From Protonemura montana (Eukaryota > Arthropoda > Insecta > Plecoptera > Nemouridae), in NCBI GenBank assembly GCA_947568835.1, contig OX387612.1, positions 5,456,001-5,520,000 of the forward strand: 64,000 nt of DNA, in the 5' to 3' direction. Positions within the stretch are counted from its first letter, which is position 1; each line of letters opens with the position of its first letter. Positions 32,801 through 44,800 of this stretch are shown one piece after another. The position numbers and the translations under genes were made by a program. A model generated the notes under the pieces. It ran no database searches and was not told the origin of the DNA. It was given only the letters and a program-made list of their open reading frames with translations.

Positions 32801-35800
32801 TGTACTAGGTGCTAGTGGTTGAAAAATGTCTCTGTGTTATTCTTAAGGGCCATGTTTTTCCAAGCAGTCCAATGTACTAGGTGCTAGTGATTGAAAAATG
32901 TCTCTGTGTTATTCTTATGGGCCATGTTTTTCCAAGAAGTCCAATGTACTAGGTGCTAGTGGTTGAAAAATGTCTCTGTGTTATTCTTATTGGCCATGTT
33001 TTTCCAAGCAGTCCAATGTTCTAGGTGCTAGGGGTTGAAAAATGTCTGTCTTTTCTTATGGGCCATGTTTTTTCTCAGCACTAAAGCTATAAAAAGATCA
33101 ATTTTCATCGTTCTTGCTAGTAACTGTGGCAACACAGACATTTTTTAATTAATCACTAAATTTCTAGCTCAGAAACATTAATGAGGGATGAATTTTAATT
33201 GTCATAGGTTAATTCTTGTTTAATGTAGAAGTGGAAAAATAACTTTAATGATAACTGAATTATTTTACTGAAAATCCTAATATTTATCAGTAACAATTAA
33301 TAGAATGTATAAGATTAGTTTGCTTTGGCAAAAGACAGTTTTCGATTGTGCGGTTATGTAGGATTGTGTGGGTTAAATTATGTAACAGTTAACTTTTAGA
33401 AAGTAAATTTTTATAATTCAATCCCCCGGTCATATCGCAAGTAACCATCAAACAATTAAGCACCGCATTTATCTGTCAGTTCGTAACAGAAACACAATAC
33501 CAATTGCTAAACTATTCGGTAAATAACCAATCGATTGTACCAAATTCGGCTGAAGCAATTAATATTTACTGAGGTAGAAAGCGACATGTCTGGAATAATG
33601 GAATTTATATTCGATTGAGGTTTCCATTAAGAAACTTGCTAATTTATAGATATTATTTCTTTGTTATGGCTTACACTGCTAGCCGGGGGTTTTTCATAGC
33701 ATCAACCTTGACTGAGATATTTAAGCGGTCAGTCTTTCAAATCTCCGTTCCATTTCACTATGGACATATACAGTGTAGCACAGCCGTGGTTACGGGTACT
33801 TCGACCTATTGGTTTAGCGCCTTTCAAAATTAAAGGGTCCGTAGGGTCAAGAGAAGTAAAATGGTCAAAATTCGGAGTCTTTTCTTGTATTACTTTCTTA
33901 AGCTTATTGTTATATTTAGAATTTGAAGAAGCAAAATCGTACGATTTTAACAATTTCGATGTCGTCAGACAAGTTCATGTTTTTCAAACTGCACTTAATG
34001 TTTTTCGATTGGCTCAGTTTGCATTTTGTAACTTGTATAATGGGAAAGAATGTCTTAATATTTTAAAGTTATTGCATAAAATGGATACTTCATTTCATAG
34101 TAATGGTAAACTAATTAACTACTTTCGTGCGAGGAACTATTCTTTGGTTCAAATTTTTGTGTGTTTTCTAGCGTTAACTTTTAGAACTTTGCTGACAACT
34201 TATCGAATTTTTGTTACCTTCAAGGAAAGAAGTATTACACATTCCTTTGTAATATCGTATTCCCTTACAATTGTGTACCATGCTTTATCTCCGATTATAA
34301 TTCTCCACTACATTGGCTGGCTTTCATTGATGCAACAGAGATTTAAACTGATTAACGTTTGTATAATGGATTTCATCCCCGACTTAACGGGAACTGAAAA
34401 TAGAAAAACTGTTCAAAAAAACAAAAACTTCATCTGTAAGCGAGGTTTACTGAAAATCAGAAAACTGGCAGAGTTTCACGATATCTTACGTGACTTGTCA
34501 AGATTTGTAAATGACATCTTCGGAAAGCATTTGATTTTGTTTTCTGTTTCGACTATCACTATTGCTTTGTCTACAATATCGTATTATTTTGTGAGTACCA
34601 ATAGAAATTTTGGCGACATGAAGGTTCTGGAGACTTTTGTCGGAATCTGGGTGTTGTTCGAAGTCTTGTTGCAAATGACTGGCGCTGTTTATATCTCAGT
34701 TTCCACTTCTCAAGAGGTAAGTTTTTCTGTAATTTTGTTGATATATTAGGGCAGTGTTACCCTAACCTTCAACATCTCTGTACCCCTTCTATAATTTTCA
34801 TGACACAAAATAACCCTCGCCAAAAAAACGCAGATAGGTCGTTTTATGACGAAAAAATGTAAACCTTAAAAATTGTAAGCAAATAAACTGAGTACGTCTA
34901 GAACGAAAAAACTAATTTTTTAGGTTTTGTATCGCACTGTTCGTGTGCAGCAGAAGACTAAACATGAACCATTGGAAGGCTGAGAAAATTTGGTTAGTTT
35001 TAGGTGAAAAAAAATGCATGATATTCAATTCATGTGGTTGCCCATGCTTAAAATTAAAAAAAAATATATATTTTTGAAATGTGTCCAGTAGTTTTGTAAA
35101 GCTCTCCAGAAAAGTGCATGGGGATACTCGTACCATAATTTGGGAAACACTGCATTAAAGAGATGAGCTGAGGGAACAAAATGCACTCCTGAGTTTTTTA
35201 ATATATTAATAAAAATGTATGAAATTGTCATCGAAAAACTGCACAATTCAGATTGCAGGTGGTAAGGCACTATTGAAAGAATAAACAATTTTAAATTTTA
35301 GTCTAACCGTCGCCATTAGACCAGTGCCACACTGCCCGTCGTGAATACAGTGCGTCGTTGAACCGCAGTAGTCAAGCAATTATTCTTAAAAGGGAGACGT
35401 TAAACGTTACAAAATTACAGGCTTAAGAATGAATCATCAACTATGAAGTCTTTATTGACTGACACTTGACAGCAATAATTTAAATGTTAACTAAGTTGAT
35501 GGTCAGTCAGTGTCACAACTTTACAATTACATCAAATCCTAATCGTCAAATCATCAATACATCAAATCGCTGACAAAAACTATTTCAACTGGGTTTTGAA
35601 TGCTGAGAGAAGAACAACTAAATTTCCCAACGTTTCGTAACTTGTACCTGTTACTTTATCAGAGGTAATAGGTACAAGGTAACGAAACGTTGTGAAATTT
35701 AGTTTTTCTTCACTTTGCATTAAAAACCCAGTTGAAATAGTTTTTGTCAAAACTAGTGCCAAGATTAGATAAAGTGGACATGAGTCTAAAAACATCAAAC

Positions 35801-38800
35801 CGTTCGACACAATCTTCAAAACAAACATTAACCCTAACTGACAATAAGCTGACTTAACGGGCAACGGCAATCTTTTCAAAAGATGCGACATATCAAAACT
35901 GTCAAGATCCTTGATCATCTTATACTACTCTAAATTTACAAGCTCAACAAAACTAAGAAATAGCCGGATACAAAACATGCACATAATGGCATTTCTAAGA
36001 ACAATCTAAAAAAACAGCCTTCACCGAAAATCACCCTTGCTCAAGCCGTGTGAACCTCTAGGTATTTACTTCCAAATTCTAGAACACTTCCATCCACGAA
36101 ACAAAAAATATATCTGCCTGACTCGTCCATTAGTTCATGTAACTTCAGTCCACCTTTACTGTACCTAAGTGCTGAACATCAATTTTAATAAATCATCAAC
36201 TTTGACACTTTCTATTCTTAATTCACGAGCGTTGCCTCAGAGATTCCACTCCCTTCGAAAAGCGCTACCAAAATTTAATTTTATAAATCCAAACTCATAA
36301 TTTGGTTGGTCAGCGTTAGCCTAAATATTATGACATTATTTACTCCATTAGAGAATGGTGGGCAGTTTAACGTTAATCTATTCCTCCTACCTAAAAACCA
36401 ATAATTGCATTCATCTGCGCTAAATAATTCAATTGTGAGTAACCAATTGTGTTAAGGGCAATTTCACACACATTCGTGAGGCAAATTTGAATTATCAATA
36501 CTAAATCATCTTCAATTTAGATTATTCTTTGAGATAAAACTCATATAAGTGTCTTAAAATACAAACAGTAGTTTCGTGAACGTCGACAAGACAGTTAGCT
36601 GTTTGAAAACCGTTCGTGCTCGAATTTTAGCGCCGAATTCCAAGAAAAAGTGAATTATAAATTTAAATAAAAATGGATTTCTACTCGCCGATAGCACCTT
36701 TGCTGTTTATTTCAATTCCTATCGGCTTAGCACCGTTTAAACTGAGAGGCCCAGTCGGTAATCGAAGTCTGCAGCTATCGAATATTGGCAAAACGTTTAA
36801 TATTCTCGCGCTAATCGGAATTAGTTCACTATACATTTATTTAAATGTTATTTGGGGGGATGACGTTAAAAATGTGACCAATTTTGTATCGAAATTTCAA
36901 ATTTCGATTGACGTAGCATTTTCAATGTCAAGTGTCATCATCAGTTGGAGCAGTGGAAGAAAAATTATTTTAATAATGCAAAATTTAGAGAGAATCGATT
37001 TGGTTTTCGTATTAAAAGGCGTTCATTTGGATTACAAAACGACAAGGAACCGCATTGTGACACGAATTTTTGTGCATTTTTTAATAATTTTAGGCTATAT
37101 TTCTTTACTGATGATCAGAATTTCACAGAGGTTATCTTCAACGATCTTTGGATACAAAGAAAATGCACGTTTTGCGGCAGGCTGGGCTAATTATATGGTG
37201 CATCAGCTTAACGTAAGCGTTCTTGTCTTACACATAATAGTCTTTGTTGATTTATTAAAACAAAGATTCATTTTGATTAACGAACATGGAGTCAAACAAC
37301 TGATTCGAGATTCTGTCCAGGATAAAGTTTCCACAAATGAGTTGCACCGATTGTCAATCTGCCACGATAAACTATGCGATTGCGCGAAAGACTTGAACGT
37401 CATGTTTTCATTGCCTATTCTATTGTTTACCCTCTCAGCGTTTTTAAACATTTTAAGTGAAGCTACTTACTGTATTGCCTGGTTGTCATCCGAACCAAAA
37501 TATGAGGACTTATTAGTTGGTCTTTTGCTAGCTTCTGTAATTGTAGCACAATTAGTATTAATCGTGAATTCGTGTGTAGAAACTTCAGCAGAGGTAAGAA
37601 ATATGGTTGGTCCAAGACATTTAGATGCTCAGAAATACCTTGAAAAGGTCTGTAAGTTTATACAAGTTTGTCATTGTTTTAGGCAAACTACACGGGAGTT
37701 CTATTGCATAAAATGCTGCTTACGAAATCAGCTAGCGTTAATCCGCGACTAAAGAAACAGGTGAATACAAGATTAAAAATATAATGGTTTTGCATTAAAT
37801 GGCTTACCTCGTCACGATCGATCATTTATTGATTATTATCAACACTATAACCGTTTCAAAAATTGATGCCCAAACGCGGACTCGAACCCCGTTTGGGCAT
37901 CGATTTTGGGACAGTTATAGTGTTGCTAATAATAAAATATCCCGCGCATTGCAAGCGTTTGCAATTTAAATAAGATTTTATGCTAATACAGCAACGCATC
38001 CGACGTCAAATTGGAGTTATTCGAGTTTGACAGGTTGTGATGTGATACAGCGCCACTAGAATCAGAGTGACTGTGAGTATTTACAGCCTTGTAGTTCTAC
38101 TCCTTGGAGAACTGTCATTCTCATCAAATACACTAAAATCGTCTCAAAAAGTCAGTGTGCAAGTAGCTCAATGGTTCAGAGCAACACGCGCGATAGGTGG
38201 AGATCGGGGTACGAGTCCGCGTTTGAGCATCAATTTTTGAGACGGTTATAGTGTTGTTAATAATAAAATACCCCGCGCATTGCAAGCGTTTGCAATTTCA
38301 ACAAGATTTCATCCTGATCATTAATTGACTCTAGCTACACTTTGTTACAGATTCAATTGTTTTCATTGCAACTTCTGCACAGGAAGTTGGAGTTCACAGC
38401 TTGCGGCTTCTTCCCTTTGGATGCAACTCTTCTATGTTCGGTAAGTTTTTACATGTAGTAGACACACAGGGAGATTTTAAAACATTTCTAAAGTCATGAT
38501 GTGCGTTTTCAATATGGGACTATAATGATTTATATTTTTTAAGAAAAAAAAAACCATTCCAAAAAATGCCGGATGAAGTTTAAATGATTGCCATTAGTAA
38601 AAGCTTGTCATACTTAAGGTATGACCGAAACAGAATGAGCAAGAACTTTATTGTGTTAGGTTTAGAAAGTGGTTGGAGGATTTGATCTTGATTACTTGTG
38701 TTTTGTAGTTAATATGTTCTTGAAAGACACAAAGACGTTATCTCAGATTAAAGGATAAGACTTTGACAACTTCCATGCAGCCCCAAACAAACAACAAAGG

Positions 38801-41800
38801 TGAGACAACGCAACTGTTAAGACTGTAGACTTCCATTTCAAGTGTTTGTAGAAACACCTCGCGCTTAACTCTCGCTTGAGCTAGAAATTGTGAAAGTAAA
38901 ACAACCAAACTGTGTTTCGAACTCTCTTTAAAAACAAATATATGTCCTCAGTCACAGTGTTTGTCATTTCGTAAAATTTTATAAATAATAATCATCTTCA
39001 ATTTTTTCAATGCAATTTTTTCTGTCTATCTTCTCCTGTAAAATACATTCAATATTGGAAAAACTATCTTTATTCTAGTTTAAAATTAAATTTAATATCA
39101 ATTATCGATTTTTGTAATATTACTGAAACAAATGGAAATAGAATGTTCTAATGATACTGAATCTTGAATTAAAGATTCTTTGGCATGCTTTTTTTGTAAA
39201 TTATTTAAAAATAACAGCTCTCTTTTCAACAGCTCTGTTTTTTTAAATACCCTAGCTCATATACTTAACGCTGCCCGCTCATTTAAATATCTTCTTTTTT
39301 AAACTCTAAATTTTTTCTTAATCTTTGCTGATTTTAACGAAGATAGTCCATTGTTCTAGATGGTCGCTGGTATCACTACTTACATGGTTGTCCTCATCCA
39401 GTTTCAACTACTTGCTGTGACTTCTGACTAGAGACACAACACTGCTAAGCTGTCGCCATTTTGTTCAGTGGAGAGAACGGTAAGCAAAGTTTGCATTTAA
39501 TATTAAACCGTCAACTCCAATCAACATACTCGATCACTGATCTCAAATAACATGAACATTTTATTATAAGAAACACTTCTTTCTTCTTAAAAATACTAAT
39601 ACAAAAAAATCCCGCGAATTACAAGCGTTTGCAATTTAAATCAGATTTCACGAAAAATGGATATTGGTTGCAATGGCGAAACTTTGAAGGCCAGACCACC
39701 ATTTTGGGAATACCCGTGTTTGAGCTTTCTCAGAGGGATCAGCTGGCTGGATCCTATGCTCTATCCAGGTTATTTGAGATCAGCTGGCTGGATCCTATGC
39801 TCTATCCAGGCTATTTGAGATCAGCTGGCTGGATCCTATGCTCTATCCAGGTTATTTGAGATCAGCTGGCTGGATCCTATGCTCTATCCAGGTTATTTGA
39901 GATCAGCTGGCTGGATGCTATGCTCTATCCAGGTTATTTGATATCAGTAGGCTGGATCCTATGCTCTATCCAGGTTAATTGAGATCAGCTGGCTGGATCC
40001 TATGCTCTATCCAGGTTAATTGAGATTATTTGATTATTATGAGGTAATTTGGATTGGATGTCCTTCTTCGATAAAATATATAATGTGATGTGGTATTATA
40101 ATTTTTTTGTATTTTCCGAGCTATTATGGCTATATCTTTTTTGTAGTGAAGGAACCAATTAAGTTTTGCGGGCTGCATTCAGGGAAAATATTTAAAAAAA
40201 TTTTTAACTTATTTTAACTAGGAGAATAAATAAGAAGAATATCATTTGTAATGAGCTTTAAGAATGAGTGTTTTCTAAAGATGTTGACGAACTATCGTTA
40301 ATTTAGTGGAGGTGCCTAGTTTGCTCTGCGGGCTGCGTCCAGGAGATAGTCTGTAAGGCTTAGCTAAAATAAAAATAAATCAATTTACAAGAAATAAATC
40401 AGGAAAAATATTTCAAATAATTAACCAGACATTTTCTGAAATTTTTAAAGGAGTTAAGTTGATCTTTAATGAAAAAGACCCTCTACATCATAAAAAATTA
40501 CCTTAAGACCGGTTTTTCAGCGGTACGCCAAAAAAAAAGTATGTTAATTTTGTTATTTGCTTATCATTAGCCATTCTAATCGCTTTTATTCGTTAACAGT
40601 CTGTTAGGTTTTAACGTGCCATTGAAAATCGGCACTTAGTGAGAGAAGGTAGTCTTTGGAGCAAAGGAACTCAACGAGGTAAATTGAGTAAATTCTTTCC
40701 TAAATTGAGTAAATGATTAAAAACCTATTTGATACAGAGCGAACTAATGTCGAATTAATACCAGTTTAAAAGAAATCGGCAGTTTTTTTGGTAAATATGA
40801 TAAATCCTTTAGTGGTCTCATCATCTGTAGCCATTTTAATGACCATTCATTCGCCAATATTTTATAATCTTCACTGATAGATCTCTAATAAATGCATATT
40901 TTATATTTCGTGACATTTAATATCTTTGTTGTTGGCTTACCTTGAACAGAATACTGATGCCGAGGTTCATGAAGGGCTTGGTGAAGTCGATGACGCTTTC
41001 CCGCGCGTAGTTGATGGTCATCGACCCCACGGCTAGGTCCGCTTTCTGTTGAGAGAAACACGAACTTTTTAAAGCTTGCTAGTGACACAAGTTACCGTTA
41101 GATGTCGCCTCGGCGAGTTAAAAATAGTCGGGTAATATTTAAATGTATTCGTAACGGAATCTTTGAATAAGTACATGCGATTGAATTATTTGTCTAAATT
41201 ATTCAGGAACTTAAAACATAACATTAAAACTTAGAAACTTACAACAATTAAGTATATCACCATTTAAGCAATCTGTAATTCAATTTTATATTTCACGAAA
41301 TTAAAAAAATTCCGTACTAGATTTTGAAATACGGAAATGTTGCTAACTGCAAAAAACACTGTAAAAAGCATAATTGATACTAAAGATATTATAGTTAATT
41401 CTAGCAATAAACAAAACAAGTATTTATCATAAACAATCAATCGTATCAATAACCATCTCAGCGGAAACGGCGAGTGTCTATCATTTGCGTGGAGCGAAAC
41501 AAGCACCCTGTCACGGAATGTCCAGCACAGAGGCGACGGCGAATGTCCAGCACAGAGGCGACGGCGAATATCCGCTTCTTTTGCGTGGAGCGAAACAAGC
41601 ACCCTGTCACGGAATGTACAGAACAGAGGCGACGGCGAGTGTCCGCTCCTTTGCGTGGAGCGAAACAAGCACCCTGTCACGGAATGACCAGCACAGAGGC
41701 GACGGCGAGTGTCCACTCCTTTGCGTGGAGCGAAACAAGCACCCTGTCACGGAATGTCCAGCACAGAGGTGACGGCGAGTGTCCGCTCCTTTGCGTGGAG

Positions 41801-44800
41801 CGAAACAAGCACCCTGTCACGGAATGTCCAGCACAGAGGCGACGGCGAGTGTCCGCTCCTTTGCGTGGAGCGAAACAAGCACCCTGTCACGGAATGCCTA
41901 GCACAGAGGCGACGGCGAGTGTCCGCTCCTTTGCGTGGAGCGAAACAAGTACCCTGTCACGGAATGTCCAGCACAGAGGCGACGGCGAGTGTCCGCTCCT
42001 TTGCGTGGAGTGAAACAAGCACCCTGTCACGGAATGTCCAGCACAGAGGCGACGGCGAGTGTCCGCTCCTTTGCGTGGAGTGAAACAAGCACCCTGTCAC
42101 GGAATGTCCAGCACAGAGGCGACATCGAGTTTCACTCCTGTTTTCTTAAACTAAATCATGTGGTACTTACAAATTAAACATAGGGATATAAAATTGTATG
42201 ATTTTTTTTACCTTATCGATGAGCTGTCTTACGATTCCGTTCCATTCGCCGGTCTCCGGGTCGAGGACTCCGTACTTTCCGTCAGGTACCAGCTCTATTC
42301 GGTAGTCGAAGCCGACAATCTCTGAGATACGTCTTAAGAGGTCGATGCAGAATCCTTCGTACCTTTCGTTGCCGGTGGCATTGGCCATGTTGCGCATCAT
42401 CACGTAGGGAAACTCCTTGAGGAAGGGAGCAAAGCAGGGTGTTCTGTACATGGCTTGGGGTCTTGTTACGTTTCAGTGAACGCAGGTTTAAGTGCTTTGT
42501 TATATGTCTTTAGACATATCTAAAAAGTAAAATGTTTTAAATTGTTTATCGAAATATTTTAAAGTAATAATCGGTTTCTGAAATATTTGTTAACATTTCG
42601 TTTACAATTTTTTATCTTTTAAATATTAGAATTCATATAATTAATGTATTTTTATAATAATTATATTTCATTACCTTTTTTTATTTTATTGACATCTGAA
42701 TTCACCAATGTCAAGGTAAAGACAGATACCAAATTCATTTTGACTGTTTAATATCGATATTTTGTTAGGTTTAAGAGAAAATATTCACGATTTCTAAAAT
42801 ATTTTGAACTTCCCAGTGTTGGTAAACCCGAGTGATAAAAATTTGAATGGAAAATTACAATAATAAATAACATTATCGTTGAAACTTTGCCAGTTGATTC
42901 AGTGCACTCGGCGTGAAAATATTGTATCATTTAATTATTTTTAGTAATTGCTAACGATTATTGCTAAGCATTTTTACGTTAAAGTATTTTTTTTTGTGGT
43001 GGAGGAGCCAAGTTTACATTGCATTGAGGGTTGCGTCCAGGAGCAAAACCAGATTTAAGTACAAACCGTCAACTCTTCACAAATAAAAATGCACGAATAC
43101 AAATTTCGACACTTTCAAGGTACTTTTAAGTCAAAATAGTATTAATAATTTGCTAATGCAAGTTAAATTTTTCTGTTACTAACTAATTTTTTTTTTGTGA
43201 ACATTCCCCGTTTTTGTTCAAATATTTGAATCGGATCTGAAAGAAACGTTTTTTGATTGAGCTACGGAATGTATTAATGATCAGCCAATCACAGACGCTG
43301 TGGTTGTCACCATGGTGATACAAACTTAACGCCCACAATAGAAGGGTTATGTTTTAATTCTGCAAGCCTGTACATTCTTGCTTGCTGGACTCTAGCTTGG
43401 ACTCCTAGTTGAAATTCGCGATTTTATGTTAAAACTTTCTTTGCGTTTTATTATCCCTAGCCTTGGGTTGTCTGTCAACTTACATAGCCTACTCATAACA
43501 GCTGGTAGTCAATTTATTATCAGGATCAACCAGGATCAAACCAGGATCAACAACAAACAACAAGAAACAACAAGAAACCCTGTGGAGAAATACCAGTCAT
43601 CTTCAGGATGACAATATTTAAACTTATTCTAAAGTTTCTGTCATCCTTGTCAATGTTTTAGATAAAAAAGTGTCTGTATTATGAAGTTAATAACAAAATA
43701 TTCACTTGATATTCAAACACAAAACAGTTTAAAAAACAAATATAGGACAATCTAAGGTCAAGGTCACTCATATAACAACAAATACAAACATTTTGTAAAG
43801 TCCAGTATTACAATGTTTTTCAACTCTCATTCCTAACTCTTATAGACGGCTGAATTTCACTGCCTATATTTGGTTGTTGCCATGACAATTGACTTAACTC
43901 TCACTTTAACTATGAGTTAAGAAAATTGTAATGCTGGAGCTAAACAACACTAATAGTGAATGACAGTGCTGTTCACTTTGCTTATATTATTGCTGGATTG
44001 ACGATAGGAGATATTTTAGCAGAAAACTCTATAATACCAAGCTGTTACCGAAAAACCAAAATAACATTCAAACCTTGATATTCTTATTACAAAACTAACC
44101 ATTTTAACCACAAAAATCAGGTGAAATGTCAGTTAAAAAAAAAATGTAAGAGTTGGTAATTAAAAAAAGTGCTATGTGACAAGATAAAAATCGATGCTAC
44201 GACGGATATGGGGCATGTTAATACTAAAATTAGGTTAAGTGATACTCCTACCTTGAAAAAAACGAAGAGCGTGATTTGGTTTATATATATATTTTTAAAT
44301 AGATTGCAAGAAAAAGCTGTCGTGGCAGTCAGACCAAGATGCTAGGAGGGGAGAAAAAAAATTTGATAACCTGAATTGAGACGTTTCAGGTGATTCTCAT
44401 AATGAGGAAACTTGCTGATATAAAAAATATATTATAATCATATTCGAATTGACTAAGGTGGCACAAGAACGGACAAAAACGAAGTAAAATTACAGAAAAA
44501 AAAATCAAACATGGCTTTTGATGAAAAATGAAATCCGGATCCTAAACATGGTTGTGGAATGATTGAAAGTAGGTGGGTTGAAAAATGTATTGGATCCGAA
44601 CAGTTCAGAGCGTGAGAGAAGATACCAGCACAAGGACTGTCTCCAGCATTGCTACAGTCTAGCCCGTGAGAGAAGATACCAGCACAAGAACTGTCCCCTG
44701 CATTGCTACAGTCTAGCCCGTGAGAGAAGATACCAGCACAAGGACTGTCCCCTGCATTGCTACAGTCTAGCCCGTGAGAGAAGATACCAACACAAGGACT

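Larger units (their letters stand above)
34717..36672 (+). other. Between first exons B and C
   Basis: This stretch contains a SINE tail (35300) and a palindromic element (35577). No C-terminal receptor exons are seen, which supports sharing of the exons after C. The 100 bp before 36673 probably hold the exon C promoter and 5' UTR, without a clear core motif. Confidence 0.5.

Noticed and set aside
41474-42177. Overlapping plus-strand frames of 80-179 codons
   Set aside because: A 70-bp tandem repeat without stops keeps several frames open at once; the peptide repeats simply rotate through frames.
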